This document shows, in pieces, positions 35,076 through 46,919 of a stretch of DNA of 64,000 nt. Each line of letters starts with the position of its first letter. The stretch's first letter is position 1. The stretch spans positions 169,705,905-169,769,904 of the forward strand of contig BTPG01000007.1 of NCBI GenBank assembly GCA_036245525.1, given 5' to 3'. Made by a program: the position numbers and the translations under genes. Source of the DNA: Semisulcospira habei. Its lineage: Eukaryota; Mollusca; Gastropoda; Semisulcospiridae. Below the pieces are notes generated by a model that was not told where the DNA came from, did not search any database, and saw only the letters and a list, made by a program, of their open reading frames with translations.

Positions 35076-35756
35076 AACAAATGTCACAAAATGGTAGCCA
35101 CGGGCATACTTCTCGTACAGATACCAAAGAGCTTCATCTGCCCTAGTGGACATGTTACGAGTCATTGGCAATTTATGTCTGTTGCTCTTAGACCTACAGA
35201 CTGTGAATGCACATGAAACTGCGAGATAGAGACGAAGCAAGTTACACAATAGGATTTGCTATTCGCGAGCAAAAGAGTAGTTTCATTCGCCCTTTTGGAC
35301 ACTATTCATTAGTAAGTTCATATCCAATGACCATCTGTTCCTGCCGAACTGTGGAAGTCACAATGTCCCAGATTTAAGACACAATGATTCCCCTGAAACA
35401 ACGACAAAAAGGACGACTGAAACAAACAACAAAAACAAAACAAACAAAAAAAAAAAAACAACAACAACAAATCATCAGCAGATACACTGGCACCTGATGG
35501 TCCAAATCAAATTAATATCTATTGCTCTCAAATTGTATAGGTGTAAGGGCATTGCTTGCGAGGAAAAGGTGAGGGGAAGAAAAGACTAACAGGAGATGAA
35601 AGGTATGGAGGGATCGTAGATTTCGTGGGATTACACAGATCCTGTAAGACGTATGTACGTGCTCCTGCTAATTCGGGGAATGCTGTTTATTAGGATCAGT
35701 TATCTCATTAACTCTTAAGGAACCACAGCCGGAGGACGTCTGACAAAGATTGTTAA

Positions 35757-35969
35757 GGATAGTGCCAGATTAGCTTGGCACCTGGGAGTTATAACAGCGA
35801 GAGAAAGACAGGTCATACTAGTTCAAGAGCAGTGCCAGATTAGCTTGGCGCAATGAGAATCACAATGGAAGAAGGTTTGGCCACGATAGTTCAAGGGTAG
35901 TGCCAGGTTAGATTGGCGCCTGGAAAGGCGCCAAGCTAATCTGGCACTACTCTTGAACTATCATGACCG
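35757..35969. repeat. family H2: two half copies and one full hairpin
   Basis: GTGCCAGATTAGCTTGGC occurs at about 35763 and 35832 as single arms, then 35878-35969 forms a full hairpin centred on GGCGCC...GGCGCC. Confidence 0.8.
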
Positions 35970-36293
35970 AGCTATCTCCCAAAGTCGGTACAACTGTCAT
36001 GTAGTCTATAAAGACGCCTTCAAAATACATTATTATGAGGTACTACCTTCCGTAGTTATAAATAGGACATCATTTAACGTCAAGGGAGATGAATGGCAAA
36101 CGAGTATGGACTATTGGCGAGAAAGCGGAGAGAATCGATGAAGCATCAAAGGAGTTGGTTTCAGTTGTTACTGGGATTTAAAGCCGTACAGGCTACAAGA
36201 CCACCACACAGCGAGAAGGGACGTCAAAGCCTCGCTAGACAGACTAAAATAAAAACAGGGTGAGGTTTAAAAGTTCTAGAACAGGCATAGCTG

Positions 36294-36350
36294 GTTGGTT
36301 GGTTGTACTTAGCTTAACGTCCAGACAGCAATAAGACTTTCTCCGGAACA
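36294..36350 (-). repeat. family-T retroposon 3' fragment
   Basis: GGTTGGTTGTACTTAGCTTA ACGTCCAGACAGC matches the 3' end of family T with its tail. Confidence 0.6.
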
Positions 36351-36553
36351 GGCATGGGATTCATACTCGTATCTAAGTTTTTTTTAAGTCGCAGTATAAG
36401 CGTATAAACGTGTAGGCATAGTCAGACCTTACAGAAGCCATTCAATTGGAAAACAGCCTTGTTGCCGCAGACTGCTATCAAAATGTGCGCCCATACGTAC
36501 GTCAACATCCTGTACCAGATAGCGCCTATCACATAAACCTCTCTGCCCACAGC

Positions 36554-36626
36554 GCACACTGGTTGACTCTCTCGATTCGCTACCGCTGATATCAGCGGTA
36601 ACGAATCGAGGGAGTCAGCCAGTGTG
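36554..36626. repeat. near-perfect palindrome
   Basis: CACACTGGTTGACTCTCTCG / CGAGGGAGTCAGCCAGTGTG with TACCGCTGATATCAGCGGTA at the centre. Confidence 0.9.
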
Positions 36627-36867
36627 CCCACAGCGTAATCCTTGATACATGTGGACCCAGGATGAGTTTGTTGCCCCTGAACGCAGCTCTGCCCTCGTCT
36701 CCCGTCTAGAGGCGTAGCTTGTCACGAACCCCCAAAACTTATCACAGTTCCAGAGCTTGGAATCCGCAGTTGAAGCAACATCCCCTTTGACCACGCACAA
36801 GCTGAATCCCGCGACAAAAAGACTGGACAAATTTGCTGTAAAAAAAATACCTGGGGAGGAAGAGAGG

Positions 36868-36895
36868 AGGGGGGGGGGGCGGAGGGGGGAGGGGC
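36868..36895. repeat. G-rich tract
   Basis: GGAGGGGGG-type run. Confidence 0.8.
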
Positions 36896-36992
36896 AGAAT
36901 CAAGTCTGGGGTAGGTTGTTGAGTTCCGCGTTCCTAGACGGCAGTTTCGGCCATTACACGCCGTATCAGCTTCTTTTCCTGTAAACAAAAAG

Positions 36993-37062
36993 ACAGCAAG
37001 TCCAATTTTTTTACAAAGCGAGATCTTCATGGTATTTTAATGAAAATCTCGCTTTTCACAAA
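36993..37062. repeat. hairpin family H8, worn
   Basis: AAAGCGAGATCTTCAT and ATGAAAATCTCGCTTTTCAC. Confidence 0.7.
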
Positions 37063-37145
37063 CATTACCTTACTATCATTTGCCTTTACGGGACGGACTT
37101 ACGCACCGGTTCTGTATGTTCATTTATGTTCATAGCCTATATAAT

Positions 37146-37149
37146 AACG

Positions 37150-37188
<39 letters not shown>
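37146..37188. repeat. (ATT)n microsatellite
   Basis: About 14 ATT units. Confidence 0.95.
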
Positions 37189-37189
<1 letters not shown>

Positions 37190-37648
37190 GTTCATTTGAC
37201 CACACAGAAAAAAAAAACCACATTCAGTACGCTGATACATTATGTGCTATAAATGGCCTGTCCCTTTCCTGGACGACGAGCAACCAACACAATCATCTAC
37301 AGGTGGTCAAAGCCAATATCCTGGATTTCACGCCCGTTGCCCCCCCCCCCCCCCCCTCTCTTCCCATACTGAACTATAATAGTAACATCCTAAACAGCAT
37401 CTCTCTTTCTCTTTTATATTAGTTCAACGATAGTGCCTGATGGTCTAATAATGATAGGAAGCAGTGTTTAGATTGACTCGGTGTGTTCCAATAAAATCGC
37501 CGAGCTGTTTTGACACTGACTTCCAACTATTCGAGTCGGTCCATGGCATCTCCTGCGGTAACTGAGCTTTTGTGACAGTCGTCGTGTCCTTGTATCGGTG
37601 TATGCTGTCTTCATACATTTTCAATGTGTCACATGTATTTCGTGTTAA

Positions 37649-37721
37649 CTCATTCGAGACGTGCCGCCTACGGATACGCGGCGGTTCGCCGCGTATCCGT
37701 AGGCGGCTCGTCTCGAATGAG
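37649..37721. mobile_element. 73-bp TTAA-flanked hairpin (family H4)
   Basis: TTAA at 37645-37648 and 37722-37725. Arms CTCATTCGAGACGTGCCGCC, then TACGGATACGCGGCG, match their inverse except one position. Confidence 0.92.
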
Positions 37722-38020
37722 TTAACACTCTGGCTGTTGCCGGGTAGCACTTTTTTTGTCGAGATGTTTACTGCGGGACAGCTTGTAAACAAGGCTCCAT
37801 AGCCCAAAGCTTTCATCGTGTAATACAGTAAATTTCGGATAAAACAAATCGCCGGGGTACCCAGTGTTTCTTGTTGTAATATCCGAAGTTTGTTACAAGT
37901 TTGTGTGGGAAAAGTCTGGTCGGGACCTCGGACAAAATGTTATGATACGACTATTGTATTATCCGACTTTGTTATAAGTGAAGTTGACTGTAAATGGTTA
38001 CGTTATCTCTCCCTTAGAAA

Positions 38021-38086
38021 GCAAGAAGCATAGCTTCTCGTGAGCCCCCGCATTCGCGGGGGCTCATGAGAATCTATGCCTCTTGC
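38021..38086. repeat. hairpin family H1 core
   Basis: GTGAGCCCCCGCATTCGCGG and inverse, flanked by GCAAGAAGC and CCTCTTGC. Confidence 0.85.
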
Positions 38087-38138
38087 GGATTGAAGTTATT
38101 GGGTATAGGATTTTTCAGCAAGGTTCTAACCAAGCATC

Positions 38139-38285
38139 AACAGGCCTCCCTCCCTCCCTCCCTCCCTCTCTCTCCCTTTCCCAATACCCCCTCCCCCTTC
38201 CTCTGTCTGTCTGACTGACTGACTGACTGACTGACTGACTGACTGACTGACTGACTGACACACACACACACACACACACACACCA

Positions 38286-38339
<54 letters not shown>
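38139..38339. repeat. compound (CCCT)n, (GACT)n, (CA)n microsatellite
   Basis: (CCCT)n about 38143-38180, (GACT)n 38210-38258, (CA)n 38259-38339 with one break (CATCA). Confidence 0.95.
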
Positions 38340-38342
<3 letters not shown>

Positions 38343-38754
38343 ACTTCCGAACATATTTTTTGGTATTCCGCAGCTGTACAAATCGTGTAAAGTACCATGG
38401 CGCGCTGGTCAAAGAACTATAAGAACTACAGGACCTTTCCTATTCAGAGCCAAATGTTTATCAATTCCTGCCCAAGCGCGTAAAGGAGCTAACCAACAAT
38501 GAAAGAAGCATGCTTCGAAGCGAGATTTATTTTTCTTTGATGGTTATGTTCTTCAAAAACGCTTCTGAAAATGAAACCGTCTGTTCAAGTTAACAAACTC
38601 TACATGTAAGCTGATCAGGGAAATGTAATTTAACCATGATAGCTCAAGGTGATCGCTTTATTTATTTCTAGGGCGCCTCACATTTTAAGTCAGTCGCAAC
38701 TCATATTAGACATACTCAGAATCAGACATACCCAGTAAGTAAAAGGCTCTGAGG

Positions 38755-38818
38755 CCGTCGTCGGCCGCAGTTGGCCCGCGCACGCACGTGCGCGGGCCAA
38801 CTGCCGCCGACGCCGGCC
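38755..38818. repeat. GC-rich palindrome
   Basis: GCAGTTGGCCCGCGCACG / CGTGCGCGGGCCAACTGC with outer GTCGTCGGCC / GCCGACGCCGG. Confidence 0.9.
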
Positions 38819-39099
38819 TGTGAGTCTTGTGGGTACTCGCCAGCAGTCAAGGTCGACTCGGATCCATTTCCAAAGCTGGCGATAAGAATGAAAGAGATGA
38901 GAGTGGCAGATTACATTCGCTATGACCCATGGGTGGCGGGGCAGCCGGCAGGCAAATCAGAACAGACCCTCACCGGTAGACAACTCAATCTACAGGCCCG
39001 TCTTTTATTTTGGGTTCTATCACCGACACTCCTATTATAGTGTCTGTAGGTCTATCGCAACGGCGGATCTGGGTCTTTTTATTTGGTCTGGGGTGACGT

Positions 39100-40560
39100 C
39101 ATGAATGAATGAATGTGTAACCCAGATTCTTCAGAAAAGGATGATCCTTAATTAACACCCATTCCCTCTCTCAGAAAGTAATACCAAAAGGTTTTCCCAA
39201 ATAGTTTTAAAAGATGTTTATTTCCACTTTAACATCAATAATAGGTTCAATTAACCGGTTGTATGGCAACACAAAAACATCAGTCACTAGAGACAAAATA
39301 AAGCATGAGAGAGCAGACTGACGGCAACCCGATCCGTAGACACTGTAGGTGCCATAACATAAAACAAAGGCAATGGTTGTTTCCCATTACAAATATTCTG
39401 ACTGGAACATAATAATTGAGCCGCACACCTAATACAAAAGAGATCCTTCGATTTACTGCAAAACCCCTCACAGCAAAAACACAGTGTATTACTTAGGGCC
39501 ACGTGAAGCCTGTTTGATCTGGCCCGAGCAGCTCGAGCGCAACCGACAAATCACCCTGTTTGAACTCATTCCATAAGTTTGATACATGTCGGTTAATACA
39601 ACAGCCCTACGCTCTATTGTATCATCCCAACACCAAGAAATCCACCCTTTAGGCCCCATTTAAGACTGCAGGTGAAAATCCAATTACAAACACTAATATA
39701 TGGCTCAAAGTCAAAACACCCAAAATATTACCAATTCCACAGATACATGCCGAAACAAAGATACACATGGTTCTTGTACTAGTAGAATCCAGGAATATCT
39801 CCTGCATCACAATATAATTCGCATAAAAGGAAACTCATCCTATACATTTAATGCAATCCCTAAATAAAGTCAACAATATTTCTTAATTAAAGCACTTTAC
39901 CAACCTGAATTAGCATCCTAGAAGTCAGTGCATGCTCTGTCCCCTCTCAAACAATGAAAATGGCAGCGGAAGAGAAATTTGCCACAACATGAAGTAAAAA
40001 ATCAGAACCAAAATAATTACTAAAATATTACAAACTACACCAAAAAGTATTTCTGCAATATTATTACAATGTCATTTCCAAAAACCAAAACTAAAAAATA
40101 TGCTCGAGGAAAAAAGGAAAATTTATCTGTTTGTCTAAAAATTGAAAACAACAAGAACAATATTCTAACGTCAATCCACTAAGCTTACTCAAAATGAAAT
40201 ACAACTTATTAACCTATCACAGAGGTGATATAGGTTACAAATGAATGAATGACAGAGATTTATGTTTATGTTTTGAACTGAAACGGAAAGAATCGAAAAT
40301 TTTAAATCTTTAAATGTCACGCATGAAATTTAAAGGTGCGTTTCAATTTGTATTCTTAAAACCTGATTTCGAATAAGTGCCACTCATATACGACACATGC
40401 ATTAACCCTTTGGCAACAGGAATCAGCGATAAAAAGCTTTACCGGCAGCCACAGGATTAATCAAGCGACTTTTATTAACCCGCAAGTAGATCGCTGTAAA
40501 ATATAAGTTATAACATGATGTCCTCATCACAACTAGCGTATATTTCGATTATATCCGCCT
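39100..40560. other. AT-rich, no gene recognised
   Basis: Short (AATG)n at 39103-39115. Nothing else supported. Confidence 0.4.
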
Positions 40561-40597
40561 AATGAACCTGAACAAAACGCAACATAGGTCAGCAGAG

Positions 40598-40730
40598 GTG
40601 TGCTGGCCTGTGATTTTGGACCTTACGGCTGAAAGCCGTAAGGTCCAAAATCGCAGGCCAGCACACAAAGCAAAATCACAGACAAGCACACAATGCAAGA
40701 AATTCCCAAATCGCAGACAAACACACCAGG
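40598..40730. repeat. hairpin family H3 plus trailing half units
   Basis: Perfect-arm hairpin 40598-40667 (GTGTGCTGGCCTGTGATTTT and inverse), then AAAATCACAGACAAGCACAC and AAATCGCAGACAAACACACC as extra arms in tandem. Confidence 0.88.
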
Positions 40731-41122
40731 ATAAAAGGATTCCGTTAAACAACGTCACTGAATAGACTCAGCTGATAGTTAAGCACGGCCTTGTCCGATG
40801 AAGGAAGTGTTGATAAGCAAAACAGACCATAATGACGCTTACGGAGATGGTCGGGCGCCTTAGCAACCGGTCTAATAACACAAATCGGCGACAATAAAGT
40901 GAAAACAGGAAGGAGATAATAATTGTGGTCCACGCGGTACATGTTCTCGCACGTTGCACTAACAAAACGTTTTGCATGTCCCCCAAAAAACAGTTCTCTC
41001 AAGAAATAATATTTTTTAAAGAAAGGATAGACATTACATACTAACTACGCGGTTGATGTGCTAAGCAACGCAATAGCACAAACTTTTGCATGAAAAAAAA
41101 AAATCAACACCAACAACACAAA

Positions 41123-41124
<2 letters not shown>

Positions 41125-41173
<49 letters not shown>

Positions 41174-41234
41174 GGAAATTAAAATAGTAATACTAATAAT
41201 ATTAATGATGATGATGATGATGATGATGATGATA
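41125..41234. repeat. (AAAT)n and (GAT)n microsatellites
   Basis: (AAAT)n 41125-41172 and (GAT)n 41205-41234. Confidence 0.95.
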
Positions 41235-41331
41235 TTAAGTCTCTTCAGAAATTTGAATCAAAAGAGGTACCAGTAACAGAAGCATGTTGTATAACCATGT
41301 TCTACGCTGATTACTTTGTGTTAGTTGTTAA

Positions 41332-41403
41332 CTCATTCTAGACGTGCCGCCTCAGGATACGCGGCGTTTGCCGCGTATCCAGAGGCGGCACGTCTCGAAT
41401 AAG
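41332..41403. mobile_element. 72-bp TTAA-flanked hairpin (family H4)
   Basis: TTAA at 41328-41331 and 41404-41407. Arms CTCATTCTAGACGTGCCGCC / GGCGGCACGTCTCGAATAAG, inner GGATACGCGGCG pairs exactly. Confidence 0.9.
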
Positions 41404-41691
41404 TTAATGTATCCACCAGCACAGTATTTCAAGACCATGCTATATGCTGAGTATACGTTGTGTGAATGGAAGGGATCCTCAGCGCTTATCAGTCAAGGAC
41501 ATCTGTTACTACATTCACAGAAAGACGCTGGAAACAAGATGAATTATTGATCAGCTCCATGAATGACAGAAAAGCAGCGGACGTGAATGGCAGGACATGT
41601 AACCGCCCCTCTTATTGCGAATATATTGCTGCTATGGTTATGGACATGCAGCAGTACCATGAACCGCGGGTGTAACACGCTAGAATGACTC

Positions 41692-42116
41692 TAATAATAA
41701 TAATAATAACTAGCGCATTAAATAGGCGCTTTATCCCAATTGAAAATTGGCTCATAGCGCCGCCGCGAACTGAACCCAACAAGCACGCTCACGTGAATCA
41801 CGCGCATTCACTCACACACTGTACATAAACACAGAACATTCACGTGGTGCTAAGGGCAAGCTCAAGTGAGCTACTGTAGTTTTTGGAAATTCAAAATCGT
41901 TTGTATTTGAAATTTGATTAAGTGGGCTGAAACCGATACCAAAGTCGTGGGGGAGGAAGAGCCGGAGTACCCGGAGAAAGTACCCCCGACGGTCCGCCCG
42001 AATTAACGGTGACACTTACTAGAGGAGAAAAGTCCGACGCCGGAACCCGTAATCGAACCTCGCACCTTTAGCATTGGTGGCAAGCGCCTTAACCACTGCG
42101 CCACGGACCGCCCCGG
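41692..42116 (-). mobile_element. tRNA-derived SINE, apparently full length
   Basis: About 425 bp. The minus-strand 5' head is tRNA-like: A box TGGCGCAGTGGTTAAGG (42103 leftward) and B box GGTTCGATTAC (42059-42049). A middle domain contains CCGGGTACTCCGGCTCTTCC, and the 3' end is TTTAATGCGCTAG with an (ATT)n tail. Head, body and short-repeat tail in this order define a SINE transcribed by RNA polymerase III. The target duplication is not obvious. Confidence 0.85.
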
Positions 42117-42195
42117 TGAGCCAAAGTGAGCCCAGGTCACTCTCACGCCAGAGTGACCTGGGCTTACTTTGGCATACGCCAGATCCATCCAGGGT
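42115..42195. repeat. family H6 hairpin
   Basis: GCCAAAGTGAGCCCAGGTCA and inverse around CTCTCACGCCAGAG. Confidence 0.8.
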
Positions 42196-42202
42196 CCTTT
42201 AA

Positions 42203-42384
42203 CCCCTACACTGCCGAGAAAAACGTAACACGTATGCAAGAGACATAGATCCTCATGCGCCCTAGCATTTGCGGGGGCTCATGAGGATCTATGCCTCTTC
42301 GCTTAGACTAATGTGTGGCCGTTTTAGTTGCTGAATGAACAAATATTTCAGGAGCAAAATATGCGCCTAGTGGCAGGGAAGGGG
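42203..42384. mobile_element. 182-bp TTAA-flanked hairpin element (family H1)
   Basis: TTAA at 42199-42202 and 42385-42388; ends CCCCTACACTGCC and, inverted, CCCCTTCCCTGCC. Hairpin core 42236-42300. This copy defines the true limits of family H1. Confidence 0.9.
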
Positions 42385-42388
42385 TTAA

Positions 42389-42830
42389 GCATCATCATCA
42401 TCATCATCATCAGTCCCTTGCCCGAACTGGGCGTTGGGGGGACTGAAAGGCAGCAGCAACAGACAGTGCTCTCCACTGAGTTCTATTTTGGGCGGTGGCA
42501 AGCAAGTCTGGCATCTCGAGTTCGGTCCATTCTTTTATGTTTGCGACCCAACTCTTTCTCTGACGACCTCGCCGACGACTTCCTTCGAGAGTGCCTTGGA
42601 GGATAGTCTTGGACAAGGTGTTGTGTCGGGTCACGTGGCCAAACCAAGCAAGCTTGCGCCGTTTCACGGTTGCCAGAAGGGGTTCATGTGGGCCCACCAG
42701 GGAAGTGACGATGCTCCGTACATAAGAGCTTGGGGATTTTGCTTGAGTGCTCGCTGGGGAGACGTGGGAGATGCTGGTGACGGTCAACGTGGGTACCAGG
42801 CGACGGGGCAACTTTAGTTATGCGAGGTCT
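42389..42830 (-). pseudogene. RTE-like LINE C-terminus with (ATG)n tail
   Basis: Minus strand encodes KRRKLAWFGHVTRHNTLSKT, GRQRKSWVANIKEWT and WRALSVAAA, the hallmark C-terminal segment of RTE-type reverse transcriptases, then ends in (GAT)n at 42391-42411. 5'-truncated near 42830. It abuts the TTAA of the preceding hairpin element. Confidence 0.85.
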
Positions 42831-42879
42831 GCACAGTCTTGACGAGGCGTTCGATGATGGTGTTCGTATATAGGACGGG

Positions 42880-44210
42880 GAAATATAGACTTCTCTCTTG
42901 GAGGACGGTATGCTACAACGGGAACAAGTTCTATGTGAGTCACCAGATAGTCTCTCCTAGATCTGGATGGGCCTACGAAAGTTCATTCTCTAGACAGATC
43001 ACATCTATTAGCAGAGACACTGGCATGATGAACGACAGACTAAAGAGGCAGCCATTTACTGTATCGAGAGTGCGACACTTGATAGAGACTTTCACTCGTC
43101 ATGGCCCCATCGCTCTACTATCGCGCGTACTCACTTCGCCCATAACCTTCCGACACAGCACCAAAATGACTAAGATCGTTAGAAGAGACTGCACACAGAC
43201 TATCTCTATCTATGCTCTCTCTATCTCTATCAGATATATCTCGCTCTATCTCTCTGTATACTATATGATAGTCTCGTATATCCTCACGAAGTTCTTGAAG
43301 CTATTGAACATCTTCGTGATCTGGCAGTCATGGTATTGTCGCAGAGCGCACGTACTACTGTGAGCGTGCGAGTGGTATGTGGGTTGGGGTGCTAGGATAT
43401 ACACGAGCGTAACGTCTCCGGTGAGGTAGCGACACACTCTAAGTGCTCGCTGATGCTCATATCATCATAAACATATACCAATATTCACAAATGTCATATG
43501 ATCAAGAACGAGGTATAGGTGGGGGGGGATGGGGTGTGGGGGTGATATAGTGGGAGGGAATGAATTGTGGGGATTTTGTGAGGGGATGGGAAGGTTTAGG
43601 ATGGTGGGGGGGAAGCCTCGTAGTGTGTCGAAGAAATAACGAAATCCTATATAATTTAATATATTCTCGATCTTAGACACAAATCGTCCTCGATAAAGAG
43701 ATGGATAATAAAAGTAAAAAAGAGAGGGGTGGGTGGGAATGTGATCTCTAGTTAAATAATTAACAAAGCATCACACAGTCACACAATCTAGACTCTAAAA
43801 ACGCGCTCTAGGAAGTAAGAGAGTTATATTTTATTATTTGTCTATTTCTATATCCTCTAGAAGAATCTAATTGTAAATATTATCGCCACAACATAAAAGA
43901 AAGATTCGAAATATATATTAACACCATAATATCATACCCAAGATACTTAAGAGAGCGAGCGCTATCAGTAGTTAAATATATATTATAGTGTAAAATACTC
44001 CATTAATCAAAATATAATAAAGATAGAACTCTTGAATCAACACTATACTAAGATATCTTGAGATAATAATCTAAACACTGCGTAGGATAGACTAGAACCT
44101 ACTTGTATAGAAACTAAGAGTAGAGAGCTCTGCAAAGAGGATTTAATAAATAAATTTTTAAAAATTTAGAATATATATTTAATAGAGATGTTTTTTGTTA
44201 GTGTTATTTA
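42880..44210. other. compositionally odd stretch, no gene
   Basis: Irregular TCTCTATC, TATAGAG and AATATAT words, no family from elsewhere in the window, and no supported coding frame. It leads directly into the G/T block, so the sequence itself may be unreliable here. Confidence 0.45.
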
Positions 44211-44247
44211 TAGTCTAGCTAGTTTTGTATATGTGATAGTGATAAGG

Positions 44248-45115
44248 TTTGGGGGATGGGGTGGGGGAGTGGGGTGGGGGGTGGGGGGGGGGGGTGGGGG
44301 GGTGGGGGGGGGGGGGTGTGTGGGAGGTGTGTGTGGTTTTGGTGGGGGGGGTGGGGGTGGTGTGTGGGGGTGGGTATGGGGGGGGGGAGTAGGGAGATAT
44401 ATGGGGTTTTGGGTGTGGTGGGAGTGTGTGTGGGGGGGGGTTGGGGGGGGTTTGTGAGTGGGTGGTTGTGTGTGGGTGTTTGGGGGGGGGGTGTGTGGGG
44501 GTGTGTGGGGGGGGGGGGGGGGGGGGGTGTGGGGGTGGGGGGTTGGGTGGGGGGTGGTGGTGTGGTGTGGTATGTGGGTGTGGTTGGGGGTGGGTGGGGT
44601 GGGGTGTGAGTGTTTTGGGGGTGGGGGGGTGGGTGGGTGGTGGGTGGGTTGTGTGGGTGGTGGGGGGGGTGGTGGGGGTGGGGGGGGGGGGGGGGGTGGT
44701 GGGGGGGGTGGGGTGGGGGGGTGTGGTGGGTGGGGGGTGTGGGGGGTGGGGGGGGGTGGTGGGGGGGGGGTGGGGGGGTGGGGGGGGGGGGGGTGGTTTT
44801 GGGGGGGGGGGGGGGGGTGGGGGGGGGTTGGGGGTGTGGGTGGGGGTGGGGGGGGGGGGGGGGGGGGTGGGGGGGGGGTGGGGGGGGGGGTGTGGGGGGG
44901 GGGGGGGGGGGGGGGGGTGGGGGGGGGTGTGGGGGGGGGGGTGGTGGGGGTTGGGGGGGGTGGGGGTTGGTGGTTTGGTGTGGGGGGGGGGGTGGGGGGG
45001 GGGGGGGGGGGTGGGTGGGGTGGGGTGGGTTTTGGTGTTTGGTTTGGGGTGGGGGGGAGGGGGGGGGGGGGTGTGGTGGTGGGGTGGGGTTGGGGGGGGG
45101 GAGGGGTGAGTTTGT
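44248..45115. repeat. 870-bp G/T-only block
   Basis: Almost exclusively G with scattered T; A is rare and I see no C. Not a regular tandem repeat. Followed by a T/G-rich TTGTTG tract to 45205. Either an extreme G-quadruplex-prone tract or a sequencing artefact. Confidence 0.9.
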
Positions 45116-45270
45116 TTGAAGGGAGGGGGGAGTGTTGTTGTTTTTGTTGTTGTGTTGTTGTTGTTGTTTTGTTGTTGTTTTTGTTTTTTTTGTTGTTTTG
45201 TGTTTGGATTGTTATAGACAAGAAAACGGACAATTATGACAATTATTTTTAGATTGCAGACACAAGAATC

Positions 45271-45361
45271 GTAATTTGAAATTCAATTTACCACGTTTTT
45301 GATCTCATATGCCTGTAGGCATGTGAGATCAAAAGCGTGGTAAACTGATTTCCAAATTTAC
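45271..45361. repeat. palindrome
   Basis: TTTACCACGTTTTTGATCTC / GAGATCAAAAGCGTGGTAAA with outer TAATTTGAAATT / AATTTCCAAATTTA. Confidence 0.85.
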
Positions 45362-45739
45362 TCTGATGTCAGCCTCCGCCTATGTCTCTAGACGAAGTGA
45401 AAGATCACCTCTCTAACATCACGAACTACAAGTGTTGTAATCGTGTACATGTATCGCGCATGCTCTAGCGCAGGCGCAATCTCTCTAAGTTATCTTTTCA
45501 TTAAACCGCACACAAAACCGGCCATGTAACAAGGATGCTATTCTTGAGCCGGCAAAAAAGTCAGAACTTTGCCAGCTTCTTTTCCAATCTCAAAATATCA
45601 CAGACTAGCTGCAGTTGTATCAGCAAATCTCAAAAAAAAAAAAAAAAAGTGCGGTGTTTACACCATAAGCGAAGCTACGCAAGGTAACTTATTTTCTGCA
45701 CAGCTAAATCAAGAAAAGGATCGACAAAAAAATGAATAA

Positions 45740-45835
45740 ACATTTGCAACACATGGGGGTGGGGGAGGGGTGTTTAGGGGTGGGGTGGGCTGAGGGGGGG
45801 GGGTGGGACGGGGGTGGTTGTAGTGGAATGTGGGT
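45740..45835. repeat. G-rich tract
   Basis: GGGGTGGGGG-type runs. (AGT)n follows at 45895-45916. Confidence 0.85.
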
Positions 45836-46034
45836 TTGCAATGTAAAAACAGAGATGCAACGTATTATACATAATAATGATAATTATTATTTTTAGTAGT
45901 AGTAGTAGTAGTAGTAAACATGTATTATACATTAAAACGAAGGAAAATGTATTACATTCATTTTGTTCTGCCTCGGGGCGTCTTTAAAGGCATGAATATA
46001 ATCAAATACTACTCTTCAACTATCGCAAACAGTC

Positions 46035-46078
46035 TGTATGCTGGTCTGTGACTTTGGACCTTACGGCTTTCAGCCGAC
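46035..46078. repeat. hairpin family H3, one arm
   Basis: TGCTGGTCTGTGACTTTGGA CCTTACGGC without its inverse. Confidence 0.65.
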
Positions 46079-46722
46079 AATATCAATCAATAACGACAAG
46101 CCAGGAATCGAACTAATTCTACCCCTGCTGTGAAACCGGGGAACGACCTACAAGAAACTAAATTATTGACGTCACAGCTGTCTATCAGCACAGTAGTGCA
46201 AAAATGCACTTTGATGTTATGTAAGTCAATGACATCACAGCTAAAACGAACTAAAATTAGTCCTGCAGTGGCGGAAATGCACTGTGATGCGATGTAAGTC
46301 AATGACGTCACAGATATGACGAATTGTCTCAGGCATTACAGAAGTGGCGGAAATGCAATTTGACGTGATCTGAGTCAGCAACGTTATAAATCCGTCATTC
46401 GTTGGTGCCCCCCATCACGGCGGCAGTGGCAAAAACTATACGTCTTAATGAGATATAAGTCAATGATGTCGCACTGTCACTCTTGAATATCGTCTCTGTC
46501 ACTGTTGCAGTGTCAAATATTAGCAGACTCAGCCTGCTGGCACTAAGCTGGAAGACTGATAAGCATTCACCCTGGAGCACCAAATACAACTTACCTTTCA
46601 CATCCAGACAGGTCCATCACTCACGTAGACTTAACCTGGTGGCCGTTATCCTAAGCAGAGGCTGACTGCGCTCGCGGGCTCGCTTTCAGACCTCTCGTCA
46701 CACATTAGGACGCAGCCATTAA

Positions 46723-46910
46723 CCCTTTTCAACCTGATACACTATTACTATGTTAGTTCAAGGGTGGCGCCAGAATAGCTTGGCGCCTGAGGCGCCACGC
46801 TATTCTGGCGCCACCCTTGAAATAAAATGATTGATTTTTCTCCTGATCTGTAATGTAGCCTTCATAGGACAATAAGCATTTTTTTTAAATCAGCCTCAGG
46901 ATGTAATGGG
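46723..46910. mobile_element. 188-bp TTAA-flanked hairpin element (family H2)
   Basis: TTAA at 46719-46722 and 46911-46914. Ends CCCTTTTCAACCTGATAC and, inverted, CCCATTACATCCTGAGGC. Core 46751-46830 is a hairpin centred on GGCGCCTGAGGCGCC. Confidence 0.9.
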
Positions 46911-46919
46911 TTAAATGTA

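Noticed and set aside
35000..35250. A 90-residue protein with a poly-phenylalanine end
   Set aside because: It is encoded by a poly-A and CAA tract; no domain or start context supports it.
42040..42116. A tRNA gene
   Set aside because: A and B boxes are present, but the sequence continues into a SINE body with an (ATT)n tail and does not close a full cloverleaf.
44208..45233. Long proline-rich (minus) and glycine-rich (plus) open frames
   Set aside because: They are produced by the G/T-only block; the absence of C and scarcity of A removes stop codons. No protein signal.
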